A stretch of DNA of 6,591 bases, from assembly GCA_937952345.1 (NCBI GenBank), contig CALFYN010000356.1:1-6591 (forward strand), written 5' to 3'. Position numbers and translations under genes: made by a program. Below, in pieces: positions 1 through 6,568 of this stretch. The DNA is from an uncultured Acidobacteriota bacterium (GTDB taxonomy: Bacteria; Acidobacteriota; Terriglobia; Bryobacterales; Bryobacteraceae). The notes under the pieces are model-generated. The model made no database searches. It was not told where the DNA came from and saw nothing but the letters and a program-made list of their open reading frames with translations. Position 1 is the first letter of the stretch, and each line of letters opens with the position of its first letter.

Positions 1-884
1 CGCACCTTTTCGTCTTCAATCCGGCCCAGCAGGACAAATTGCGCTTGGGGATTGGCTCGGGCAGCCGCTTGCACCGCCTCCACATCGAACCACTCATCAA
101 GCGAGCCGGCGTAGCCCACAATACGCTGCTTGCTCTCCGCACTCCATTGGAAATGGGACACCTCGGCGCCGTTGGGGATAATCTCCACGGTTTTCCCCAA
201 GTTTTCCCCCAGCCAGGGGAACTCGGCGCGCTTCTTCTCCAGTAAGGATTTGGCTGAAAACACCAGAATCTCCGCTTGCTGAAAGAGTAGCTCCTCGGCG
301 GCGATTATCTCACGCGACATGCGGCGGAATCCGCCGAGCAGATCATGGCAATCAGAAACCAGCACGGCAGGGCGGCGCTGGCGCAGGAACTCCACGGCCC
401 GGTTCCAGAGCGGGAACTGCGAGACAATTGCCAGGCGGCGCGATGCGAAGGCTGCCAAAGCCCGCTCCAGGTGAGCCGCCACCGCACGTGATTCCGCTTC
501 CGACAGCAGCCGGTGATGATAGACGGGTTCGCGCGGCAAAGCCACGTGGATTTCGTAGACGCCCTCTTCGATCCGGTGCACCGCCAGCCCGGAGCTGAGC
601 AGGGCGGGCTGGGGAAACTCGCGGCCGAGATTGGGATTGAGATAGAAACAGCGGTGGCCCAATGCCGCCAGTTGCCGGGCAAAATGCTGCGCCCGCTGGA
701 TGCGCGTATGCCAGTCGGTCATCGGCAGAATCAGCACATCCGCCTTTTCCCCCGGCCCGGGCAAGGGTCCGGAAAGGGGCACAGCGGGAAAATCCCAACA
801 GCGGTTCCATTGCGCCGGTTTCGCCTCCGGATGGAGTCGGAAATAGAGCCACTTGAGATAGAAAGGACGAATCCACTCTTTCAA
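1..884 (-). CDS. Glycosyltransferase, family 4 type (GT-B fold, TuaH-like), 3' end beyond the window
   Basis: This minus-strand frame stays open to position 1, so the C-terminus is missing; 294 codons are visible from a TTG at 884. Likely role: transfer of a sugar from a nucleotide-sugar donor to a growing surface glycan at the cytoplasmic face of the membrane. Counted from that TTG, residues 50-80 (DVLILPMTDWHTRIQRAQHF, then a helix ending GHRCFYL) form the usual N-terminal Rossmann start. SDCHDLLGGF (177-186) resembles the YDCMDD-type motif of TuaH-like enzymes. EELLFQQAEILVFSAKSLLE (197-216), IPNGAEVSHF (236-245), IVGYAGSLDEWFDV (255-268) and QFVLLGRIE (282-290) are typical of the linker and donor-binding half. 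The start is unsure: the frame is open further upstream with no ATG, the TTG has no clear ribosome site, and a GTG at 737 behind GGAAAAGG is an alternative that would shorten the protein. The gene is divergent from the reductase/ABC pair, suggesting one polysaccharide locus. Donor and acceptor cannot be told. Confidence 0.82.
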   Translation of the reverse strand, partial: MKEWIRPFYLKWLYFRLHPEAKPAQWNRCWDFPAVPLSGPLPGPGEKADVLILPMTDWHTRIQRAQHFARQLAALGHRCFYLNPNLGREFPQPALLSSGLAVHRIEEGVYEIHVALPREPVYHHRLLSEAESRAVAAHLERALAAFASRRLAIVSQFPLWNRAVEFLRQRRPAVLVSDCHDLLGGFRRMSREIIAAEELLFQQAEILVFSAKSLLEKKRAEFPWLGENLGKTVEIIPNGAEVSHFQWSAESKQRIVGYAGSLDEWFDVEAVQAAARANPQAQFVLLGRIEDEKV

Positions 885-960
885 AGGGTGGTCATGCGGT
901 GCGTCGGTGCGAATGCCTTTATTGTAGGCGAAGCCGGGCTCGCGCGATAATGAGGCCTTG

Positions 961-1746
961 ATGCCGAATTCTTTTCTCGATGGATTGTTTTCCCTGGCCG
1001 GACAGACGGCGGTGGTGATTGGTGGAACGGGCGTGCTGGGTGGAGCGCTTTGCGATGGATTGGCGCAGGCCGGAGCCCATGTCGTGGTGGCCGGACGCTC
1101 GCGCGAGCGGGGTGCCGAACGGGTCCATGCGATCGCCGCGCTCGGAGGCTCGTCGGTTTGCGAGGAAGTGGATGTCACTTCACGCGAATCGCTGGCCGGC
1201 CTGCGCGACAGGGTTGTGGCCGCGCGCGGCGGAGTGGATATTCTGGTGAATTGCGCCGGCGTCAATTCGGCGACACCCTATGAAAAGATCACCGATGAGG
1301 ATTGGGACCGTGTCATCGACACGAATCTGAAGGCCACGCACTGGGGCTGCCAGTTGTTTGCTCCCCAGATGGCATCGCAGCCAGAAGGGGGCTGCATCCT
1401 CAATATCGGCAGTGTGACCTCGCATCTGCCCCTCTCGCGCGTGTTCGCCTATTCGGCGTCGAAGGCGGCGGTGGTGAATCTGTCCAAGAACGTAGCGCGC
1501 GAATATGCACAGCGTAAAGTACGCGTGAATACTCTTTGTCCGGGCTTTTTTCCCGCTGAGCAAAATCGCAAGATTCTCGACAAAGATCGTGTGGCCAATA
1601 TTATGGGCCAGACTCCGATGGCTCGCTTCGGGGAACCGCGGGAGTTAATCGGCGCCATGCTGCTGCTCTGCTCGCGTGCGGCGGGCAGTTTCATCACCGG
1701 CACGGAAATTTACGTCGACGGAGGATTCACGGGCAACCGTTTCTGA
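961..1746 (+). CDS. Short-chain dehydrogenase/reductase (SDR), resembling the mannonate/fructuronate reductase subgroup
   Basis: This 261-residue cytoplasmic NAD(P)-dependent oxidoreductase has normal classical-SDR length. The nucleotide-binding turn is GGTGVLGG (21-28), with Ile at the place of the usual first Thr. R46 after the second strand (AGRS, 44-47) suggests NADP(H), by inference only. D71-V72 is the adenine-contact pair and NCAG is 97-100. The catalytic set is complete: N122, S151, Y164 and K168 (YSASK). The stretch PGFFPAEQNR (194-203), then TPMARFGEP (218-226) and VDGGF (252-256), looks like SDRs annotated as D-mannonate oxidoreductase (fructuronate reductase), so a sugar or sugar-acid substrate is plausible but unproven. 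ATG at 961 is chosen over TTG at 958 because GAGG at 952-955 lies 5 bases before it. The ABC ATPase starts 7 bases after the stop, suggesting co-transcription and a role in making a precursor of an exported glycan. Confidence 0.95.
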   Translation: MPNSFLDGLFSLAGQTAVVIGGTGVLGGALCDGLAQAGAHVVVAGRSRERGAERVHAIAALGGSSVCEEVDVTSRESLAGLRDRVVAARGGVDILVNCAGVNSATPYEKITDEDWDRVIDTNLKATHWGCQLFAPQMASQPEGGCILNIGSVTSHLPLSRVFAYSASKAAVVNLSKNVAREYAQRKVRVNTLCPGFFPAEQNRKILDKDRVANIMGQTPMARFGEPRELIGAMLLLCSRAAGSFITGTEIYVDGGFTGNRF

Positions 1747-1753
1747 AACAACG

Positions 1754-2488
1754 ATGTCGCTGATTCAGTTTGCCGGAGTATCGAAGACATTCCAACGCCG
1801 CAGCGGCCGCATGCTGCTGCGCAGCCTGCTGTGGAATCCCATGCGGAACCAGTCCGACAAGCCGTTCTATGCGTTGAAAAATGTCTCCTTCACGATCGGG
1901 GATGGGGAAACGGTGGGTGTGATTGGCAGGAACGGCGCGGGAAAGAGCACGCTGCTGAGCCTGGTGGCCGGCTTATCGTATCCCGACGAGGGAACGGTAA
2001 CGGTGCAGGGAAGGGTGGCCGCTCTGCTGGAGCTTGGCTCGGGATTTCATGGGGATCTGACCGGACGCGAGAATATTTTCCTCAATGCCTCACTGCTGGG
2101 ACTGACGCGGCAAAAAGCGGAAAGCCGCTACGGCGAGATTGTGGAATTTTCCGGAGTCGGAGATTTCATCGAAGAGCCCCTGCGCACTTATTCATCGGGG
2201 ATGATGATGCGGCTGGCGTTTTCCGTGGCGATCCATGTCGAACCGGCATTTCTAATCATCGATGAAGTGCTGGCGGTGGGAGATGCGGCGTTTCAAGCGC
2301 GCTGCAATGAGAAGATTGTCGAACTGAAGAAGGCGGGCAAGGGGCTGTTGATCGTATCGCATGCCGGATCGACGGTGCAAAAACTCTGCGACCGCGCCTT
2401 ATGGCTGGACCACGGCGAACTGGCGATGGACGGCCCGACGGAGGACGTGGTGGCGGCGTATTCCGGCAATCTGCCAGTGAAGAAATAA
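1754..2488 (+). CDS. ABC transporter ATP-binding protein, polysaccharide/teichoic-acid export type (Wzt/TagH/RfbE-like)
   Basis: This 244-residue nucleotide-binding subunit should power export of an undecaprenyl-linked glycan through an ABC-2 type permease at the inner membrane. Walker A is GRNGAGKST (58-66). The region LLELGSGFHGDLTGRENI (91-108) is characteristic of this subfamily. The signature is YSSGM (146-150), Walker B is FLIIDE (166-171), the D-loop region is AVGD (174-177) and the switch His is H203 in IVSHAG. The basic insert at 15-35 between the first two strands is also usual for Wzt/TagH proteins. The protein ends soon after the NBD, so it lacks the C-terminal carbohydrate-binding domain of long Wzt proteins that selects the O-antigen terminus. 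The ATG at 1754 gives the family-typical N-terminus; an in-frame ATG at 1676 lies inside the reductase gene and adds unrelated residues. No good ribosome site precedes 1754, so translation may be coupled to the gene before. No permease gene is present in the window. Confidence 0.95.
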   Translation: MSLIQFAGVSKTFQRRSGRMLLRSLLWNPMRNQSDKPFYALKNVSFTIGDGETVGVIGRNGAGKSTLLSLVAGLSYPDEGTVTVQGRVAALLELGSGFHGDLTGRENIFLNASLLGLTRQKAESRYGEIVEFSGVGDFIEEPLRTYSSGMMMRLAFSVAIHVEPAFLIIDEVLAVGDAAFQARCNEKIVELKKAGKGLLIVSHAGSTVQKLCDRALWLDHGELAMDGPTEDVVAAYSGNLPVKK

Positions 2489-2490
2489 CC

Positions 2491-2549
2491 TGCCGCGGGC
2501 GGCACACACCAACAGGGCAGACCCGGCGCCTGCGTGGGCAAGCGCCGGG
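2491..2549 (+). other. Two GC-rich hairpins in the spacer after the ABC ATPase gene
   Basis: The spacer 2489-2619 separates the convergent ABC ATPase and AT-hook genes. It holds a small stem, TGCCG (2491-2495) with CGGCA (2500-2504), two bases after the stop codon. A stronger stem follows, CCCGGCGC (2522-2529) with GCGCCGGG (2542-2549), whose loop can close further by TGC (2531-2533) with GCA (2538-2540). Neither is followed by a T-run on either strand, so a canonical intrinsic terminator is not supported. They could stabilise the mRNA 3' end or help Rho-dependent termination. A weaker 5-bp stem GCGGG/CCCGC lies at 2598-2616. Nothing in this spacer reads as a gene. Confidence 0.4.
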
Positions 2550-2619
2550 AAAATTAGGGACAGCGATAGCGAAGGGCTGGATGAAAAGCAGGATCTGGCG
2601 GGGAGATGAATCCCGCTAA

Positions 2620-2892
2620 TTAACCGGCGGCCTCTTCCTTGGGCTTGTTTTTGCTCCCTGGAGGACGGCCGCGCCTCTTCGGCGCCGCGGCGACCGGCTC
2701 GCCCTGGGCGGCCTTCAGCCAGGCCGGCGGGCGGCCACGGCGTTTTCCTTGTCCTCTGGCAAGGCGTTCCAAACTGAGAATGGCTTCCTCGATTTGTTCA
2801 CGCTCTTGCCGTAATTCGGCGATCATTTTGTTGACATCCATCCCCGTCAGGATAACCCGATTGGGTAGGTTTTGGCGAGAGGGAAAATTCAT
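2620..2892 (-). CDS. Small coiled-coil protein with two AT-hook motifs (putative DNA-binding protein)
   Basis: This 90-residue basic protein has no enzymatic domain. Residues 18-46 (MDVNKMIAELRQEREQIEEA onward) form a charged helix with coiled-coil character, likely for dimerisation. Two AT-hook cores follow, KRRGRPP at 50-56 and again at 72-78, the second extended as GSKNKPK (79-85). AT-hooks bind the minor groove of AT-rich DNA, so a nucleoid-associated or regulatory role is likely; this is a family inference. Two starts compete. ATG at 2892 has AGAGGG (2903-2898) five bases upstream, a good ribosome site. ATG at 2841 gives the protein-like start MDVNKM but only a weak GACGGGG before it. 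I prefer 2892 on the ribosome site, although residues 1-17 look less like folded protein. The gene is divergent from the receptor gene with 35 bases between the start codons, and a perfect inverted repeat covers its ribosome site and start. Confidence 0.85.
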   Translation of the reverse strand: MNFPSRQNLPNRVILTGMDVNKMIAELRQEREQIEEAILSLERLARGQGKRRGRPPAWLKAAQGEPVAAAPKRRGRPPGSKNKPKEEAAG

Positions 2893-2903
2893 TTTTTCCC
2901 TCT
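2878..2903. repeat. Perfect 10-bp inverted repeat over the AT-hook gene start
   Basis: AGAGGGAAAA (2878-2887) and TTTTCCCTCT (2894-2903) are exact reverse complements around a 6-base centre, TTCATT. In the minus-strand transcript the right arm carries the ribosome site AGAGGG, the centre carries the ATG start codon, and the left arm lies in codons 3-6. The RNA can therefore fold into a 10-bp hairpin that hides the ribosome site and puts the start codon in a 6-base loop. As DNA it is a palindrome with a T6 tract that ends at the first base of the receptor's extended -10 element, so it could also be an operator. The repeat itself is directly visible; either function is inference. Confidence 0.8.
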
Positions 2904-2911
2904 GATATAAT
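2903..2911 (+). promoter_or_regulatory. Extended -10 promoter for the TonB-dependent receptor gene
   Basis: TGATATAAT matches the extended -10 consensus TGnTATAAT exactly. No recognisable -35 lies 16-18 bases upstream (2882-2889 is A-rich), which extended -10 promoters can tolerate. Transcription would start near 2918, giving a leader of about 10 bases that just includes AGGGG (2918-2922) before the ATG at 2928. That very short leader is the main doubt. Confidence 0.4.
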
Positions 2912-2927
2912 TCCGCCAGGGGTCCCC

Positions 2928-5900
2928 ATGATAGCTTATTTTCTTCTTCTACTACTTTTGACCTCGCCTGGACTGGCGCAGATCGTCACCGGCTCCATCG
3001 CGGGCAGCGTGGCCGATACATCCGGCCTGTCCGTGGCAGGCGCGCAAATCAAACTCCTCCACTCCGCCACCGGACGCGAGCGCGACAGCGTCAGCGATGA
3101 GCGCGGAGCGTTTCTACTCACCGGCCTCGACGGCGGCGAATACACGTTGACCGTAACGCATCCCGGCTTCAAGCAGGCATTGCGCCAGGGCCTGCGCCTG
3201 GCGACCGGAGAGCGGCTTCCGGTGGGAATCATCACACTCGAAGTCGGCGCGGTCAGCGAATCCGTTACCGTCACCTCGCGCGGCGGTGCAGTGGTGCAGA
3301 CGCAGTCGGCTGAGCGCGCCGAAGTCATCACCAGCGCCCAAGTGGAAGGCTTGGCTTTGCGTGGGCGCAACGTGAAGGATCTGATGGGCCTGCTGCCGGG
3401 CGTCGTCGTCACCAACGAGAGCGAGGATCTTTCGCTTGGCACCGGTATCAACGTGAACGGCAACCGCGGGACTTTCAATAACATTTCCGTCGATGGCGTC
3501 CCTTCCACTGACATGGGTAACGGCAGTCAGATGAAACTGACCGTGAGCCAGGATGCAGTGGCGGAAGTGAAGATTCTGCTGTCCAACTATCAGGCTGAAT
3601 ATGGGCGCATGGCCGGCTCGAATATCCAGATCGTGACCAAATCGGGGAGCAACGATTTCCACGGCACCTTCGCCTATTTCAAACGCCACGAACAGTTTAA
3701 CGCCAACAACTACTTCAACAACCAGAACGGCCAGCCGCGGCCGCGCTACCGCTACAATACCTTTACCTACAACGTCGGCGGGCGCGTGGTTCGCGACAAA
3801 GTATTCTTTTTCTGGAACCAGGAGTTTTGGCCCACTTCTGGCGCGGCCAGCGGACGCGTCACCGTCCCCACGGCGCTCGAGCGCATCGGCAATTTCTCCC
3901 AATCCGTTGATTTGAACGACCGGCTGGTGGTGGTGCGCGACCCCGTGGCCAATTCGCCATTTCCGGGAAATATTATCCCGGCCGCGCGCATTGACCGCAA
4001 CGGCCAGGCGCTGCTGAACTTCTTCCCCGAGCCGAATTTCTTCGACCGGGCCATTTCGCGCGGGCAGTATAACTATGTCTGGCAGGTGGACACGGATTTG
4101 CCGAAACACGCCGAGTCCCTGAAAGGCGACTGGAACGTCAATGCGCGAAACACCCTGACGGGGAGCTTTAACCGATATCGCGAGGACCAGACCGGAGCCG
4201 CCGGCATCACCACGGCATCGGGCAACTGGCCGCAACTGCGCAAAACCTATTTCACCTACGGCAACGGCCTCAGCGCGCGATGGACTCGCGTCATCCGCCC
4301 GGAACTGCTCAACGAGTTCTCTTTCGGGTGGCTCTCGCAACCGGCCGAAAACACCTATACGGAAGAGGATTTGAAACGCATGCAGCGCGACGCTGTCGGG
4401 TTCCGCACCGGACAATTCACTCCGGCGGCGAATCCGCTGGGCGTGCTTCCCAGCGCCACGTTCGGAGGCGTGACGGGAGCGGCGAATATCGCCATGGAAG
4501 GCCGGTTCCCGCTGTTCAACCGCTACAACATCTTCAATTTCTCCGACAACGTCACATGGAATAGGGGCGCACACACCATCAAGGCCGGCATCTACGTCGA
4601 GACCTTTTTCCGCCATCAGAAGAAATCGGTAAACTTCAACGGCTCTTTCGATTTCGGGCGCAATGCCAACAACCCGCTGGACACAAACTATGCCTATGCC
4701 AATGCGGCGCTGGGCGTGTTCGCCAGTTACCGCGAGATATCGGGGCCGGCATGGATGAAAGTGCGCACCGGCGGCGAGGAGTTTTTCATCCAGGACAACT
4801 GGAAAGTATCGCAACGCCTGACGCTCGACTACGGTCTGCGCATGTATAACCTCCACCCGATTGTGGAGCGTGACGACATGCTGGTGGGCTTCGTGCCGGA
4901 GCGCTATAACCAGGCGCAGGCCGTGAAGCTCATTCAGCCGGGACTGGCGGGCACACGGCGCGTGGGATTGCATCCGGTGACCGGGCAGGTATATGCGGCG
5001 GCCCAGATCGGCGCCATCGCTCCCGGAACCGGCGACCCGTACAACGGCATGCTGGTCGTTAAGGACGATCCCTCTTACCCTCGCGGATTGATCGAGAACC
5101 GGGGCATTCTTTGGGGCCCCCGGTTCGGTTTCGCCTACGATGTCTTCGGCAACCAGAAAACAGCCGTGCGAGGCGGATTCGGCATGTTTTACAACCGCCA
5201 TTTCACCGAGGTTTTCTCGAATCCCTTTGTCGGCCAGCCGCCGGTGCTGAACGAACCCGTGATCACTTACGGGCAATTGAGTACGCTGCTGCAATCCACC
5301 GGGCTGCTGTATCCGAACAACGTGTTCTCCGCCGATCGCGCCGGGCAGTTGCCGACCGTCATGAATTACTCGTTGTCGGTGCAGCAGGACGTGGGATACG
5401 GAACGGTACTTGATATCGCCTACGCCGGGTCGCTGGGACGCCACCTGCTCTGGCGCCGCGACACGAACGCCATTCCGCTGGGAGCGAATTTCCAGCCGCA
5501 AAACGCCGATCCCACGGTGCGCAATGCACCGCTGCCGAACGCATTCTTACGGCCGATTGTCGGCTATAACAATATCCAGAATATCGAGACGGCTTCCAGT
5601 TCGAATTACCATTCGCTACAGGTGCAAGCCAAGCGGCGCTTCGCGGCGGGGTTGCAATTCGGATTGGCGTGGACCTGGTCAAAAGCCATGGACTTCACCG
5701 ACAGCGATACGGAAGCGATCAGCCCGCTGGTAAACACGCGCACCTGGAACTACGGACTGGCGAACTTCGACCGCACCCATGTCTTCCGGGTGAACTACGT
5801 CTGGGACATCCCCAACGCCACCGTAGCCAATCCGGTGCTGCGGCATATTCGCAACGGCTGGCAGGTTTCGGGAATCACCAGTTTCATCAGCGGTGCACCC

Positions 5901-6332
5901 TTGGGCGTCGGATTATCCACGACTACGGCGCTCGATATTACGGGTACGCCGTCGCAGGGCGCCAGAGTGGTGGTTTTATCGAATCCAGTGCTCTCCAAAG
6001 GCGAGCGGACGTTTTATCGCAATTTCCGGACCGATGCCTTTGCGCTACCGGCGGTGGGCACAATTGGGAATTCCGCAAAGACGGTTATACGCGGACCCGG
6101 AAACAACAATTGGGACCTGGCTGTATTCAAAAACTTTCCCATCGCCGAACGGGTAAACATGCAATTCCGCACGGAGTTTTATAACGCCTTCAACCACACC
6201 CAGTTTTCCGGATTGGACACGACTACGCGCTTTGATACGGTCACCGGAGCACAGGTAAACAGCAGGCTGGGGCAGTTCACGGCGGCAAGAAACCCGCGCC
6301 AGATTCAATTCGCCGTCCGGTTTTCGTTTTAG
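2928..6332 (+). CDS. TonB-dependent outer-membrane receptor, Oar-like, with N-terminal carboxypeptidase-regulatory-like domain
   Basis: This 1134-residue protein is predicted to import an unknown substrate, in related bacteria often a glycan, peptide or metal complex, across the outer membrane using TonB/ExbBD energy. Residues 1-17 are a hydrophobic signal peptide with cleavage expected after GLA (15-17). Unusually, its first residues (MIAY) carry no Lys or Arg. Residues about 19-105 form a carboxypeptidase-regulatory-like beta-sandwich. ESVTVT (111-116) lies where a TonB-box-like strand is usual in this family. The plug covers about 125-240, with LALRGRNVKDLMGLLPGV (142-159), ISVDGVPS (186-193) and YQAEYGRMAGSNIQIVTKSG (221-240). 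The remainder is the barrel, rich in aromatic alternating strands, and ends in QFAVRFSF with C-terminal Phe, the usual barrel-assembly signal. The length is normal for the family and no frameshift is seen. ATG at 2928 has AGGGG five bases upstream and no in-frame ATG, GTG or TTG close upstream. No substrate-binding lipoprotein gene follows within the window. Confidence 0.96.
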   Translation: MIAYFLLLLLLTSPGLAQIVTGSIAGSVADTSGLSVAGAQIKLLHSATGRERDSVSDERGAFLLTGLDGGEYTLTVTHPGFKQALRQGLRLATGERLPVGIITLEVGAVSESVTVTSRGGAVVQTQSAERAEVITSAQVEGLALRGRNVKDLMGLLPGVVVTNESEDLSLGTGINVNGNRGTFNNISVDGVPSTDMGNGSQMKLTVSQDAVAEVKILLSNYQAEYGRMAGSNIQIVTKSGSNDFHGTFAYFKRHEQFNANNYFNNQNGQPRPRYRYNTFTYNVGGRVVRDKVFFFWNQEFWPTSGAASGRVTVPTALERIGNFSQSVDLNDRLVVVRDPVANSPFPGNIIPAARIDRNGQALLNFFPEPNFFDRAISRGQYNYVWQVDTDLPKHAESLKGDWNVNARNTLTGSFNRYREDQTGAAGITTASGNWPQLRKTYFTYGNGLSARWTRVIRPELLNEFSFGWLSQPAENTYTEEDLKRMQRDAVGFRTGQFTPAANPLGVLPSATFGGVTGAANIAMEGRFPLFNRYNIFNFSDNVTWNRGAHTIKAGIYVETFFRHQKKSVNFNGSFDFGRNANNPLDTNYAYANAALGVFASYREISGPAWMKVRTGGEEFFIQDNWKVSQRLTLDYGLRMYNLHPIVERDDMLVGFVPERYNQAQAVKLIQPGLAGTRRVGLHPVTGQVYAAAQIGAIAPGTGDPYNGMLVVKDDPSYPRGLIENRGILWGPRFGFAYDVFGNQKTAVRGGFGMFYNRHFTEVFSNPFVGQPPVLNEPVITYGQLSTLLQSTGLLYPNNVFSADRAGQLPTVMNYSLSVQQDVGYGTVLDIAYAGSLGRHLLWRRDTNAIPLGANFQPQNADPTVRNAPLPNAFLRPIVGYNNIQNIETASSSNYHSLQVQAKRRFAAGLQFGLAWTWSKAMDFTDSDTEAISPLVNTRTWNYGLANFDRTHVFRVNYVWDIPNATVANPVLRHIRNGWQVSGITSFISGAPLGVGLSTTTALDITGTPSQGARVVVLSNPVLSKGERTFYRNFRTDAFALPAVGTIGNSAKTVIRGPGNNNWDLAVFKNFPIAERVNMQFRTEFYNAFNHTQFSGLDTTTRFDTVTGAQVNSRLGQFTAARNPRQIQFAVRFSF

Positions 6333-6440
6333 CCTTGTAGAAAGCAGCAAGTGGTTGTTTTGTAGCAAGATACAGGCTTTCGGCGAGGTGCCGGAGCGAG
6401 TGCCGGCGGCGTAGTAGGCAATTCGATAGAGTACCGAAAT

Positions 6441-6464
6441 TGGTTATGCCCCTGGTGGTTATGC
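6441..6464. repeat. 9-bp direct repeat upstream of a candidate promoter
   Basis: TGGTTATGC occurs at 6441-6449 and again at 6456-6464, separated by CCCTGG, so the copies are 15 bases apart start to start. The second copy ends 10 bases before the TTGACA element at 6475. GCCCC (6448-6452) and GGGGC (6470-6474) also form a short inverted pair around the second copy. The position suits an activator or repressor site, but this is inferred from placement only. Confidence 0.45.
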
Positions 6465-6474
6465 AAAATGGGGC

Positions 6475-6503
6475 TTGACAGAAGCGATGGATAGGAGTGA
6501 AAT
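6475..6503 (+). promoter_or_regulatory. Candidate sigma-70 promoter downstream of the receptor gene
   Basis: A consensus -35 box TTGACA (6475-6480) is followed after 17 bases by TGAAAT (6498-6503), which matches TATAAT at four of six positions. Transcription would start near 6510. The only element after it in the window is the terminator at 6536-6568, so the product would be a transcript of about 60 bases or the leader of a gene beyond the right edge. Confidence 0.35.
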
Positions 6504-6535
6504 AAGTTTAACACTTCTCGACCATCAAAGATCCG

Positions 6536-6568
6536 CGGCCTAGCCGGGCAACTGGCTAGGCCGTTTTT
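6536..6568 (+). terminator. Strong intrinsic terminator
   Basis: CGGCCTAGCC (6536-6545) and GGCTAGGCCG (6554-6563) form a perfect 10-bp GC-rich stem with an 8-base loop, followed directly by TTTTT (6564-6568) and ATT. The T-run is on the plus strand only, so it acts rightwards. It lies about 200 bases after the receptor stop codon. It may end the receptor transcript with a long 3' untranslated region, or end a short RNA from the candidate promoter at 6475-6503. The region 6333-6535 contains no gene I can support. Confidence 0.85.

Noticed and set aside
352..876. A 174-codon minus-strand frame starting with GTG
   Set aside because: It overlaps the glycosyltransferase in another frame on the same strand. 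It gives a low-complexity Ala/Gly/Pro-rich protein with no motif, while the other frame shows clear GT-B motifs.
513..950. A 145-codon plus-strand frame before the reductase
   Set aside because: It is antisense to the glycosyltransferase, has no recognisable domain, and is explained as a shadow of that gene.
922..951. TTGTAG (922-927) and GATAAT (946-951), spaced 18 bases, as a promoter for the reductase unit
   Set aside because: The -35 matches consensus poorly, and a start near 958 would remove the GAGG ribosome site at 952-955 from the transcript. The real promoter is probably further upstream and not recognisable.
2522..2549. Stem CCCGGCGC/GCGCCGGG as an intrinsic terminator for the ABC ATPase gene
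   Set aside because: It is followed by AAAATT and not by a T-run, and there is no T-run on the other strand either. It is kept only as a hairpin.
3114..5501. A 795-codon open frame on the minus strand opposite the receptor gene
   Set aside because: It is antisense to a complete, well-recognised receptor gene. Its translation is rich in His, Arg, Val and Gln with no recognisable domain. Long antisense frames are a known effect of strong codon bias in GC-rich genes.
6388..6406. GTGCCGG at 6388-6394 and 6400-6406 as a tandem repeat element
   Set aside because: Only seven bases match fully and the 12-base unit degrades straight away. This is expected by chance in GC-rich sequence.
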